DNA of 64,000 nucleotides from Streptomyces sp. NBC_00224 (GTDB lineage Bacteria > Actinomycetota > Actinomycetes > Streptomycetales > Streptomycetaceae), in the NCBI RefSeq assembly GCF_041435195.1, contig NZ_CP108106.1, positions 4,436,501-4,500,500 of the forward strand. Direction: 5' to 3'. The position numbers and the translations under genes are program-made. The notes under the pieces were generated by a model. It searched no databases. It saw only the letters and a program-made list of their open reading frames with translations, and was not told where the DNA came from. This document shows positions 51,226 through 59,378 of the stretch, in pieces; positions within the stretch are counted from its first letter, which is position 1, and each line of letters opens with the position of its first letter.

Positions 51226-51894
51226 TCACGTCACCACCCGCACCCCCACCTGCGCCGCGAACGCCGGCGCCAGGTCCACCAGCTGGGACGGCGTGATCAC
51301 CGCCCCCGCCAGGCGGTCCACGCCCCGCGCGATGTCCAGGAGCGCCGCGCCCCGCAGGTCCACGTCCTTCATACGGGCGCCCGTGAAGTCCGCCCCCCGC
51401 AGCTCGCAGCCCGCGAACGCCACCCGGTCCAGGCGCGCCGCCGCGAAGTCCGGTTCGGCCAGGACGACGTTCTCGAAGACCACGTCACGTAGATCCGTAT
51501 CGCGCAGATTGAGGTAGTCGATCTTGCCGCCGCGGATCAGGACCCGCTCCAGGACCGCGCCGTGGAGCTGCACGCCGCCCATGCGTACGTCGTGGATCTC
51601 CACATCGCGCAGGGACGCGCGCGACAGGTCCGTGCCCACGCCCCGTACGCCCGAGAGCACCGTGTCGATGAAACGGGTGCCGGGCAGGCGGGTCTCGTCC
51701 AGCACGCAGCCGTACACCCCGCAGTCCATGAAGCGGGCGCCGGTGCCCTCCTGGCCGGACAGGTCCAGGTTCCGGAACTCCAGACCGTCGTAGTCGCCCT
51801 CCGGTTCCAGTTCCGCCGGTCCGTGTGGTGCCAGCGGGGGCAGCCGCACCTCCGGACGCCGCACCGTCGTCACTTCGCTCGCCCTCTTCGCCAT
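51226..51894 (-). CDS. Pentapeptide-repeat protein
   Basis: 222 aa from ATG 51894. The A(D/N)LxX periodicity runs from ~35 to ~195: LEFRNLDLSGQEGTGARFMD, LSRASLRDVEIHDVRMGGVQ, LNLRDTDLRDVVFENVVLAE, RGADFTGARMKDVDLRGAAL. This predicts a right-handed quadrilateral beta-helix. Some relatives mimic DNA and protect gyrase, but nothing here shows that. It is cytosolic, with no signal sequence. Confidence 0.9.
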   Translation of the reverse strand: MAKRASEVTTVRRPEVRLPPLAPHGPAELEPEGDYDGLEFRNLDLSGQEGTGARFMDCGVYGCVLDETRLPGTRFIDTVLSGVRGVGTDLSRASLRDVEIHDVRMGGVQLHGAVLERVLIRGGKIDYLNLRDTDLRDVVFENVVLAEPDFAAARLDRVAFAGCELRGADFTGARMKDVDLRGAALLDIARGVDRLAGAVITPSQLVDLAPAFAAQVGVRVVT

Positions 51895-52005
51895 GACTCC
51901 ATGCTGGACCACGCCACTGACAACCGCCCCACCCCTACCTGTCACATTCCACCCTCCTTACTCCGTCTCTAACGATGAGTGCCCGTACAGCGACAGGAGA
52001 GCAGC

Positions 52006-53163
52006 ATGGACCGGATCACCGTCATCGGCGGCGGCCTCGCCGGGCTCACCGCGGCCATCACCGCCGCCGAGTCCGGCGCCCAGGTGAACCTGTACGAGTC
52101 GCACCACACGCTGGGCGGACGCGCGCGTACGGCCGAGGGTCCGTACCTCACCAACGACGGTCCGCACGTGCTCTACAACGGCGGCCCGCACTGGGCCTGG
52201 CTCAAACGCCGCGGGCTGCTCGGGCAGGTCGTCTCCGTACAGCCGCTCGAAGCCGCCCGGTTCCGCTTCCACTGGGACGGCTCGCTGCGCCACACTCCGC
52301 CTCTGGCCCTGCTCAAGCTGGCCCGGCAGAGTCCGGAAACCGCCCCGGCGGACCGTGACTTCGCCTCCTGGGCCGCCGGTGTCGTCGGCCCCAAGGCCGC
52401 GCGCGCCGCCGCCAACTACGCCGCCGTCGTGCTCTTCCACCACGACCCGGGCTCGCTCTCCGCCGCGTTCGTCCAGGAGCGGCTGCACCGCGCCCTCGCG
52501 CTGCCGCCCGAGGCCCGCTATCCGGTGGGCGGGTGGGGGGCGCTCGTCGACCGGATGGCCACGCGCGCGTGGGAGCTGGGGGTGCACGTGGAGACCACCG
52601 CGCGCGTGGACGCGCTCCCCGAGGACCACGGGCCCGTCGTCGTCGCCACCTCCCTGGACGCCGCCCGGCGTCTGCTCGGCGACGACTCGCTGCGCTGGAC
52701 CAGCGGCCGCACGGCCCTGCTCGACCTGGGGCTCCGTACGCGCCGTGGCGACCCGTTCGTCGTCTCCGACCTGGAGACACCGGGCTGGATCGAACGTTTC
52801 ACCGCCGCCGGCCGCACCCTCGCCCCGGCCGGGCACCAGCTGCTCCAGGCGCAGTTCCCGATCGCCCCGCACGAGTCGAAGGCCGACGGCGTCGCGCGCG
52901 GGGAGCGGCTGCTCGACGCCGCGTTCGCGGGCTGGCGCCAGCGGGTCGCCTGGCGCCGCGACGCGCTCGCGGCCGGGCGTACGGGGGCGGTGGACCTGCC
53001 CGGCACCACCTGGCGCGACCGCCCGGCGGTCGACCGGGGCCAGGGCGTGTTCCTCGCGGGCGACCAGGTGGCGGCGCCGGGCGTGCTGTCGGAGGTCGCG
53101 TTCGCGAGCGGGATCGAGGCGGCGTCACTGGCGGTACGGAGCCTGCGGCTGACCCGGGCTTGA
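52006..53163 (+). CDS. FAD-dependent oxidoreductase (phytoene desaturase-like)
   Basis: 385 aa from ATG 52006 with AGGAGA. The N-terminal dinucleotide fold is ITVIGGGLAGLTAAITAAES, followed by GGRARTAEGPY and the C-terminal FAD contact VFLAGDQVAAPGVLSEVAFA. It belongs to the NAD(P)-binding Rossmann/amino-oxidase superfamily. No carotenoid genes are nearby, so the substrate is open. The downstream oxidoreductase starts 84 bp later, after a SoxR box that overlaps this gene's stop. Confidence 0.85.
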   Translation: MDRITVIGGGLAGLTAAITAAESGAQVNLYESHHTLGGRARTAEGPYLTNDGPHVLYNGGPHWAWLKRRGLLGQVVSVQPLEAARFRFHWDGSLRHTPPLALLKLARQSPETAPADRDFASWAAGVVGPKAARAAANYAAVVLFHHDPGSLSAAFVQERLHRALALPPEARYPVGGWGALVDRMATRAWELGVHVETTARVDALPEDHGPVVVATSLDAARRLLGDDSLRWTSGRTALLDLGLRTRRGDPFVVSDLETPGWIERFTAAGRTLAPAGHQLLQAQFPIAPHESKADGVARGERLLDAAFAGWRQRVAWRRDALAAGRTGAVDLPGTTWRDRPAVDRGQGVFLAGDQVAAPGVLSEVAFASGIEAASLAVRSLRLTRA

Positions 53164-53183
53164 CCTCAAGGGAACTTGAGGTC
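53162..53183. promoter_or_regulatory. SoxR box
   Basis: GACCTCAAG, GGAA, CTTGAGGTC: perfect 9-bp arms, matching the SoxR operator core CCTCAAG-N4-CTTGAGG. A TTGACC -35 begins at 53160, with GAGGCT at a 19-bp spacing, the long spacer typical of MerR-family promoters. It reads into the oxidoreductase at 53248. Confidence 0.88.
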
Positions 53184-53247
53184 GGAGGCTGACGGCACGA
53201 CCGGGACGCACCCGGTACCCGCGACGCCGCAAGGAGCTGCCGCCACC

Positions 53248-54255
53248 ATGCACGCCATCCGCCTCCACGCCTTCGGCCCCGCCGAGAACCTCACGTACGA
53301 GAAGACCGAGGACCCCGTGCCCGGCCCCGGCCAGGTGCGGATCGCCGTCGCCGCGGCCGGGGTGCACCTGCTCGACACGGCCCTGCGGGAGGGCCTGACG
53401 GGCCCGTACCCGGCCCCGGCCGTACTGCCCACGATCCCCGGCCGCGAGGTCGCGGGCACGGTCGACGCGCTCGGCGAGGGCACCGACCCCGGCTGGCTCG
53501 GCAAGCGGGTGGTGACCCACCTGGGCATGGCCCCCGGCGGTTACGCCGAACTGGCCGTCGCGGACGCCACCCGCCTCCACGAGATCCCGCCGTCCCTCGA
53601 CCCGGCCGAGGCGGTCGCGATGATCGGCACCGGCCGTACGACGATGGGCATCCTCCAGTTCACCGACCTCGGCCCCGACACGGTGGCCCTGGTCCCGGCC
53701 GCCGCGGGCGGCATCGGCACACTGCTGGTGCAGTACGTGAAGAACGCCGGCGGCACGGTCGTCGGCCTCGCCGGCGGCCCCGCCAAGACCGCCCGCGTCC
53801 ACGAGAACGGCGCGGACCTGGCCGTCGACTACCTGCGCCCCGACTGGCCCGACGCCGTACGGGAGTTCCTCGGCGCCGACCGCCGCGCCACGGTCGTCTT
53901 CGACTCGGTCGGCGGCACCACCGGCCGCGTCGCGGTCGACCTCCTCGCCCCCGGCGGCCAACACGTCGTCTTCGGCTGGTCGGAGTCGGGCCTGCACGAC
54001 GGCGAACCGCTGACGTTCACGGCGGAGTACCTGCGGGAGCGCGGCATCACGTCGAAGAACGTCCTGGGCCCGGTGATGCTGTCCCGCGCCGAGGGCCCCG
54101 ATCCCCTGCGCACACTGGAAACCCGCGCCCTGGAGGAGGCGGCAACAGGCCGCCTCCGCCCGGCGGTCCAGCGTTTCCCCCTGGCCGAGGCGGCCGCGGC
54201 GCATCGCGCGCTGGAGACTCGGGGGACTGTGGGGAAGGTGGTGCTGGTTCCTTGA
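53248..54255 (+). CDS. Zinc-type alcohol dehydrogenase / quinone oxidoreductase (SoxR target)
   Basis: 335-aa MDR superfamily protein: MHAIRLHAFGPAENLTYEKT start, IPGREVAGTVDALGEG, NADPH motif PAAAGGIGTLLVQYVKNAGG and GADLAVDYLRPDW. It lacks the structural-zinc Cys cluster, so it is a quinone-oxidoreductase type. A SoxR box 65-86 bp upstream predicts induction by redox-cycling compounds; S. coelicolor SoxR controls such an oxidoreductase. The start is ATG 53248 with AAGGAG. Confidence 0.92.
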   Translation: MHAIRLHAFGPAENLTYEKTEDPVPGPGQVRIAVAAAGVHLLDTALREGLTGPYPAPAVLPTIPGREVAGTVDALGEGTDPGWLGKRVVTHLGMAPGGYAELAVADATRLHEIPPSLDPAEAVAMIGTGRTTMGILQFTDLGPDTVALVPAAAGGIGTLLVQYVKNAGGTVVGLAGGPAKTARVHENGADLAVDYLRPDWPDAVREFLGADRRATVVFDSVGGTTGRVAVDLLAPGGQHVVFGWSESGLHDGEPLTFTAEYLRERGITSKNVLGPVMLSRAEGPDPLRTLETRALEEAATGRLRPAVQRFPLAEAAAAHRALETRGTVGKVVLVP

Positions 54256-54275
54256 GGGGGCGGGGCCGCGCCCGC

Positions 54276-55124
54276 TCAGTCGAGGGCTGCCAGCGCATCC
54301 GTCACGAGGATGCGCGCCGCAGCACCCCGTACGGCCTCCTGGGAAAGCCGCTCGAACGCCCGGGCGTACAGCTCGACCTGGCTGGGCTGCGTGAGCGTGG
54401 AGGCGGATTCCAGCGTGTCCGCGTGCACCCTGTTGCCGTCGAAAATGGTGAAGGTCGGCATGGGCCAGAGAGTCCGCTGGGCGGCGAGCGGGATGACGCC
54501 CACGGCGACATGTGCGAGATCCATGGCCCCCAGCACGTGGCCCAGTTGTGCGGCCATGGCCTCGGCGGTACACAGCCGATGGCGCAGGACCGACTCCTCC
54601 AGGACGAACGAGAACCGGCGCGCGCCGGTCGTCAGCACCGCATTCCGCCTCATACGGGCCGCGACCGCGTCCTTCACGTCATCCCGCGTCCCCCGGAATT
54701 CCACGATGGAGGACAAGAGGGCGGTGGCGTATCCGGGCGTCTGGAGAAAACCGGGAATCACGTCGGACACATAGACCCGGAACACCTTGGTCCGTCGATA
54801 CAGGTGCTCTGTGGATTCCTGCAGTTGGCGCAGACCGGTCCGCTGGAGCCGTCGCCACTGGACATGGGCATCGGCGGACTGCCGATTGGCCGCGATCAGG
54901 TCAGGAGCTTGATCGTCGGCTCCGCAGGCCCTGCACCACGCCCGGAGGTCCGCGTCGGACGGTGGGGTCCTGGCATTCTCGATCCGGGACGACTTCGACT
55001 CCGACCAGCCGCACCTGGCGGCCAGCTCCCGACCGCTGATCTCCGCGTCCCTCCGAATGTCGCGCAGGCGGCCGGCGAGGGATTCGCGGGCCGCCTGAAC
55101 GCTCGACGAGGGGTGCGGGGGCAC
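54276..55124 (-). CDS. XRE regulator with DUF5753 (module 2)
   Basis: 282 aa, paralogous over its whole length to the protein at 17483-18331. The helix-turn-helix is LRDIRRDAEISGRELAARCG with ESKSSRIENART; DUF5753 is FRVYVSDVIPGFLQTPGYAT, FSFVLEESVLRHR and TQPSQVELYARAFERL. It is the third gene of a minus-strand small-protein/DUF6879/XRE module and begins 13 bp after the DUF6879 stop. Confidence 0.92.
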   Translation of the reverse strand: MPPHPSSSVQAARESLAGRLRDIRRDAEISGRELAARCGWSESKSSRIENARTPPSDADLRAWCRACGADDQAPDLIAANRQSADAHVQWRRLQRTGLRQLQESTEHLYRRTKVFRVYVSDVIPGFLQTPGYATALLSSIVEFRGTRDDVKDAVAARMRRNAVLTTGARRFSFVLEESVLRHRLCTAEAMAAQLGHVLGAMDLAHVAVGVIPLAAQRTLWPMPTFTIFDGNRVHADTLESASTLTQPSQVELYARAFERLSQEAVRGAAARILVTDALAALD

Positions 55125-55137
55125 AGAACAGGCCTCG

Positions 55138-55656
55138 TCAGACTCTGTATTGGTGGTGCGGGACCGCTCGTTCCCAGACGGCGTCGAAGGTGGTGGAGCA
55201 CAGCTTCACGATGTCCGGGTCCTCCGTGATCTCGTCCTCCACCACCACGCCTTCACCCGAGAAGTGGTGCACCCGGAGCGCAAGCCCGTCGAACAGCCAG
55301 AAGTCGTTCCCCGGCAGCGGGATGCCCGTGGCGCGTCGCCGTGGCAGCCAGCGGACCTCTTCGCCCGCCGTGACGTTGGCATGGGTGACGTAGTGCTCCC
55401 ACCGGATGTACTCCGACACGGGCTCGGATACGACTCGGGCCTGGCGAACCACTACGCCCCGGGCCACCGTGTCCGAGATCAGCTGGTCATAGGGATGCCA
55501 CCAGGAATCCCGGTCCGCCCAATCGATCCGCTCACCACGTTTCCAGGCATAAAACCGCTCCGTGGGGGCATAGGCGTCCCGCAACTCCAGGTGGGCAGCG
55601 GACCGTTCGCACTTTCGAAGCAGGTCAGCGAAGCTGGGCACGCTCGACGGCATCAC
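55138..55656 (-). CDS. DUF6879 family protein (module 2)
   Basis: 172 aa, full-length paralogue of 16925-17455: SFADLLRKCERSAAHLELRD, RQARVVSEPVSEYIRWEH, VRWLPRRRATGIPLPGNDFW, WLFDGLALRVHHFSGEG. It overlaps the upstream small gene by 32 nt, almost the same as the 35-nt overlap in module 1. The function is unknown; the linkage suggests joint action with the XRE regulator. Confidence 0.9.
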   Translation of the reverse strand: MMPSSVPSFADLLRKCERSAAHLELRDAYAPTERFYAWKRGERIDWADRDSWWHPYDQLISDTVARGVVVRQARVVSEPVSEYIRWEHYVTHANVTAGEEVRWLPRRRATGIPLPGNDFWLFDGLALRVHHFSGEGVVVEDEITEDPDIVKLCSTTFDAVWERAVPHHQYRV

Positions 55657-55879
55657 ACGCCTCCCTGATCATCGGGATCATCCGAGCCGGAATCCTGACG
55701 ATGGCTTCACTCGCGGGGACCGGGCCGTGCGCGGGGCTGCTTCCCTCGCACCATGCCTGGGTGTCGGCATCCGGCTTCCAGCCCTGCAACAAGATCTTTT
55801 GAGCCGCTGCGTCCGCCCACACGGTGGGGCAGTGGTCCCGGTCCGTGTCGGGGTCGATGCCGACGAATTCGACAGCCAT
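55625..55879 (-). CDS. Small conserved protein of module 2 (84 aa)
   Basis: Start ATG 55879 after AGGGAG. It shares DPDTDRDHCPTVW, LLQGWK, a second Cys and IVRIPARMIPMIREACDAVE with the 82-aa protein of module 1. The conserved Cys pair and acidic N-terminus are the main features. Confidence 0.85.
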   Translation of the reverse strand: MAVEFVGIDPDTDRDHCPTVWADAAAQKILLQGWKPDADTQAWCEGSSPAHGPVPASEAIVRIPARMIPMIREACDAVERAQLR

Positions 55880-55961
55880 GGCTGGCTCCCTTGTGTAGAC
55901 GCTGGCACGCGTTTGCACGAGCTTCGCTGACCGGTGATGAAGGCGTCAATACCGCCATCAA

Positions 55962-56001
55962 CTCTACGAATCAATGTGCAAGCCAGTGCAAGTTCGTAGA
56001 G
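55962..56001. promoter_or_regulatory. Inverted repeat enclosing the TGCAA repeats
   Basis: CTCTACGAA (55962-55970) and TTCGTAGAG (55993-56001) are perfect 9-bp arms around the two GTGCAAG repeats. It lies in the divergent gap between module 2 and the micropeptides and could serve both directions. Confidence 0.6.
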
Positions 56002-56026
56002 ATCCGACGGAGTCGGCTCCTAGCGT
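55977..56026 (+). promoter_or_regulatory. Conserved TGCAA double repeat plus CTAGCGTCG promoter (copy 2)
   Basis: TGCAA at 55977 and 55987, and CTAGCGTCG from 56020, in exactly the spacing seen at 18338-18387. It reads rightward into the micropeptide region at 56074-56275. Confidence 0.65.
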
Positions 56027-56102
56027 CGGCATCCGTCAACAGCGGCAAAACAGCGGAAGGGGACTCGCTCCTCATGTGCACAACTCCAGTGGTGACGATC
56101 TG

Positions 56103-56186
56103 ATGTGGGCGCTCCAACCCGGCATGCCACACGTGGCCCAGCCCCCTCACCCCCTCGACCTGACACCCGCCGCCCACCCCAAGTAG
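56103..56186 (+). CDS. Possible 27-aa micropeptide
   Basis: MWALQPGMPHVAQPPHPLDL onward. The ATG overlaps the stop of a nine-codon frame (56074-56103, MCTTPVVTI) as TGATG, so it could be reached by reinitiation. There is no ribosome site of its own. It is supported only by position behind the conserved promoter. Confidence 0.25.
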   Translation: MWALQPGMPHVAQPPHPLDLTPAAHPK

Positions 56187-56206
56187 TCGGCAAAGGAGGG
56201 CCCCTC

Positions 56207-56275
56207 ATGGGCAAGGACGAAGCGAACGGGTATGACCTGGGCGAGAACCAGACCGTCAGCCCGGCCGATCCGTGA
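56207..56275 (+). CDS. 22-aa micropeptide with strong ribosome-binding site
   Basis: ATG 56207, preceded at seven bases by AAAGGAGGG, one of the best ribosome sites in the window; stop TGA at 56273-56275. The peptide is acidic and polar (MGKDEANGYDLGENQTVS, then PADP). It lies behind the conserved TGCAA/TAGCGT promoter and next to the XRE/DUF6879 module, as the 71-aa and 48-aa genes do in module 1. I do not recognise it. Confidence 0.5.
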   Translation: MGKDEANGYDLGENQTVSPADP

Positions 56276-56335
56276 GGGCAACCACCCCTGAGCCGGGGCG
56301 CGGGGGCTCAGCCCCCGCCTGGGGCGGGCTCCCCC

Positions 56336-57733
56336 TCAGTGCCGCCCCGACACCCGGTCCGCCACCACCGCGATCCGATGGGTCGTCGCCGAGTGGGTGG
56401 ACAGTTCGCGGCGGTCCGCCTCGCGGTACGCCGCGTACATCCCCTGTACGCCCAGCCAGCGGAAAGGTTCCGGCTCCCAGCGGCGGACCTTGTGGTTGAC
56501 CCAGGGGAGGGTGGTCAGGTCGGTGGGGCCGGACTGGCCGGAGTCCTGTTGGACCAGGTCGCGCAGGGTGCGGGCGGCGAGGTTGGCGGTGGCCACGCCC
56601 GAGCCGACGTAGCCGCCCGCCCAGCCGAGCCCCGTCGAGCGGTCCAGGGTGACGGTGGCGCACCAGTCGCGCGGCACCCCGAGCACCCCCGACCAGGCGT
56701 GCGTGACCGCGACCCCGGCGAGCTGGGGGAAGAAGCGGATCAGGATCTCGCGCAGGGCCTCGATCGTCTCCGGCTGCGTACGGCCGTCGTTGTCGGTGCG
56801 GGAGCCGAAGCGGTACGGCACGCCGCGTCCGCCGAGCGCGATCCGGCCGTCGGCGGTGCGCTGCGCGTACATGTACGCGTGCGCCATGTCGCCCAGCGTC
56901 TCGCGGCCCTCCCAGCCGATCGTCTCCCACAGATCAGCCGGCAGCGGCTCGGTGGCGATCATGGACGAGTTCATCGGCAGCCAGGCGCGGCGCCGGCCCT
57001 TCAGGGACGCGGTGAACCCCTCGGTGCAGCGCAGGACGTACGGGGCGCGGACCGTGCCGTACGGAGTGACCGCGTGCTTGGGACGGATCTCCGTCACCGG
57101 GGTCGACTCGTGGACGGTCACGCCCAGCGCCTCGACGGCCGCCGCCAGGCCCTTGACCAGCTTGACGGGGTGGATGCGGGCGCCGTGCGGGGTCCAGGCG
57201 GAGCCGACGGCCCCGGCGACCCGGATGCGCTCGGCTGTCTCGCGGGCCCCGAGCAGCAGCCGGTCCTTCTCGCCGAATTCGAGCTCGGTGGCATGGAAGG
57301 CTTTCAACCGCCCCAACTGGGCCGGGGTGTAGGCCACTTCGAGCACACCGCCCTGGTGGACGTCCGCGTCGATCGACTCCTCGGTGGCGGCCCGCACCAC
57401 CTCGTCGACGGTGTCGTTCATGGCCCGCTGGAGGCGTACGGCGGCCTCGTGGCCGTGCAGCTTCGTGTACCGGTCGCGGCCCGCTATGCCGTTGTAGAGC
57501 CAGCCGCCGTTGCGGCCGGAGGCGCCGTAGCCGCAGAAGCGGGCCTCCAGGACGGTGATGTTGAGGAAGGGGACGGCCTTCTTGAGGTAGTACGCCGTCC
57601 ACAGCCCCGTGTAGCCGCCGCCCACGATGACGACGTCCGCCGTCGCGTCGCCGGTCAGGGGCTCGCGGGGGGCGGGGATGCCGTCCTGCGCGTACCAGAA
57701 GGAGATACCGCCGTTGATCGTGCGCGTGCTCAT
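56336..57733 (-). CDS. FAD-dependent amine/amino-acid oxidase (DadA/PuuB-like)
   Basis: 465 aa. FAD-binding VVIVGGGYTGLWTAYYLKKA at ~34-53, then GASGRNGGWLYNG, typical of the DAO family that includes gamma-glutamylputrescine oxidase. The C-terminal WSGVLGVPRDWCATVTLD and GYVGSGVATANLAARTL complete the fold. It is a cytosolic enzyme oxidising an amine or amino acid; the substrate is not evident. It lies alone, divergent from the DsbA-like gene. Confidence 0.88.
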   Translation of the reverse strand: MSTRTINGGISFWYAQDGIPAPREPLTGDATADVVIVGGGYTGLWTAYYLKKAVPFLNITVLEARFCGYGASGRNGGWLYNGIAGRDRYTKLHGHEAAVRLQRAMNDTVDEVVRAATEESIDADVHQGGVLEVAYTPAQLGRLKAFHATELEFGEKDRLLLGARETAERIRVAGAVGSAWTPHGARIHPVKLVKGLAAAVEALGVTVHESTPVTEIRPKHAVTPYGTVRAPYVLRCTEGFTASLKGRRRAWLPMNSSMIATEPLPADLWETIGWEGRETLGDMAHAYMYAQRTADGRIALGGRGVPYRFGSRTDNDGRTQPETIEALREILIRFFPQLAGVAVTHAWSGVLGVPRDWCATVTLDRSTGLGWAGGYVGSGVATANLAARTLRDLVQQDSGQSGPTDLTTLPWVNHKVRRWEPEPFRWLGVQGMYAAYREADRRELSTHSATTHRIAVVADRVSGRH

Positions 57734-57942
57734 GGGGCTTGTTGGTACACCGCCGGATGAGACCTGTCCAGATGCGGAATCCGCAGGTACGGAATCCGAA
57801 GGCGGGGAGCGGGGTCGCGCGGGACCTTCGGCCCTGCCGATCGGGACCTTCGGCGGGTCGGGCCGCCCGGTGGGGCAATTAGCTTCAATATGAACAGGTT
57901 TGGTACGGCATCGAAATCGACATCATGGGAGAGCTGGCTCGT

Positions 57943-58680
57943 ATGACGGGACGTACGTCCGCACGCAAGGTCCGTCGCGCGGCGGTGGCGCTCGCCCTCG
58001 CCGGGGCGCTCGGCGTCTCGGTCGCCGCGTGTTCCTCGGGGTCCGGTTCGAGCTCGTCCGCCCCGGCGGAGCTGGACGTGAAGGCCGCACCGCACGCGGC
58101 GACGCTCGCCAAGCTCCCGGCGAAGGCGGAGGGTGCGGAAATCGTCGTGGGCAGCCCGTCGGCCGTGCACACCGTGACCGTGTACGAGGACCCGCGCTGC
58201 CCGTACTGCGCCAAGTTCGAGGCGTCCGGCGCGGTGCCGCTCGCGGAGCTCGCCGCGCAGGGCAAAGTCAAGATCCGCTACACGCTCGCCTCCTTCCTCG
58301 ACCGCAACCTCGGCGGCGGCGGTTCGGCGCGGGCGGCGGGCGCGCTGCGGGCGGCGGTGGACGCGGGCAAGTTCGCCGAGTACCACGCGGCCGTCTTCGC
58401 CAGCCAGCCCGAGGACGAGGGCAGCGACGGCTACACCGCGGACAATCTGCTCAGGATCGCGGACAAGGTGCCGGGCCTGCGCGGCGCCGCCTTCGACAAG
58501 GCGGTGCGCGAGAACACGTACAAGAGCTGGGTGGCGTCCGCCGAGAAGGCCTTCGAGGACTCCGGCGTGAACTCCAGCCCGACCGTCCTGATCGACGGCA
58601 AGCGCCCGCCGGGCGACGGCTCGGCCATCCTCGACGCGGACGCCTTCGCGAAGGTGCTCAAGGACGCCGGTATCTCCTGA
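57943..58680 (+). CDS. DsbA-family thioredoxin-fold lipoprotein
   Basis: 245 aa from ATG 57943, with GGGAGAG upstream; ATG 57925 would add six residues. The signal has lipobox SVAAC. The thioredoxin fold carries CPYC in VYEDPRCPYCAKFEASG and the cis-Pro loop SSPTVLIDG. It acts in disulphide chemistry outside the membrane. Its last 23 bases overlap the convergent rhomboid-like gene. Confidence 0.9.
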   Translation: MTGRTSARKVRRAAVALALAGALGVSVAACSSGSGSSSSAPAELDVKAAPHAATLAKLPAKAEGAEIVVGSPSAVHTVTVYEDPRCPYCAKFEASGAVPLAELAAQGKVKIRYTLASFLDRNLGGGGSARAAGALRAAVDAGKFAEYHAAVFASQPEDEGSDGYTADNLLRIADKVPGLRGAAFDKAVRENTYKSWVASAEKAFEDSGVNSSPTVLIDGKRPPGDGSAILDADAFAKVLKDAGIS

Positions 58681-59344
58681 CGGCCGTCGCCGCCTCCGTC
58701 ACCGGATTCCAGGGCGCGCCCCGCCCCCGTACGAGCGGGTAGCAGGCGAGCCCGACGAGTACGGACGTGAAGTGGCCCAGGTCCGTGAAGGTGCGGCCGG
58801 TCAGGAGCGGGGTCCCGTACAGGACGAGGACACAGGCGGCGTACGCGTATCGCCAGGGAGCCGCGATCCGATAGGTCAGCACACCGACGACCCCCGCCAG
58901 GGCGTAACTGACGCCCACATCAAGGGTGTTGACGGCCGAATGCGGGGCGACGCCGTGGTGCACCGCCCACAGCAGCGCGCCCTCGCTGAAGTAGGTGGCG
59001 AGCACGTGCGCGAGGACGACGACCGCGAGCCAGCGGCGGGTGCCGAGCCAGCGCTCGGCCTGCGCGTGGAAGACGGAGTAGAGGACGGCGTACGGGAGCC
59101 AGTGGCCGCCGTCGATCCACAGGGCGCTGGTGATCAGGACCCGGACGGGGTTGGTCGACAGCTCGTGGATGTTGGTGGAGCGCTGCCGCAGGAAGTCCTC
59201 CTCGAACTCCGGCGACATGTGGTGCAGGGCGATGGTGGTGACGAACAGGACCGCCAGCCAGAGGTACGTGCCGGGGGCGCTGCGGACGTAACGCCGCACG
59301 GCACGTGCCGCTTGCCGGGGGCGCGTCCGAAGGAATCGGCTCAT
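58658..59344 (-). CDS. Rhomboid-like membrane protein
   Basis: 228 aa with six membrane helices: TYLWLAVLFVTTIALHHM, HWLPYAVLYSVFHAQAE, WLAVVVLAHVLATYFSEGAL and others. Candidate catalytic residues are Ser in LDVGVSYALAGVVG and His in DLGHFTSVLVGL, but the usual GxSG is GVSY, so protease activity is uncertain. ATG 59344 overlaps the alternative start of the divergent APH-like gene and has no clear ribosome site; leaderless translation is possible. Confidence 0.82.
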   Translation of the reverse strand: MSRFLRTRPRQAARAVRRYVRSAPGTYLWLAVLFVTTIALHHMSPEFEEDFLRQRSTNIHELSTNPVRVLITSALWIDGGHWLPYAVLYSVFHAQAERWLGTRRWLAVVVLAHVLATYFSEGALLWAVHHGVAPHSAVNTLDVGVSYALAGVVGVLTYRIAAPWRYAYAACVLVLYGTPLLTGRTFTDLGHFTSVLVGLACYPLVRGRGAPWNPVTEAATAVRRYRRP

Positions 59345-59378
59345 GGACCGATTCACGCACGCGGGTAGGGTCGGGCGG

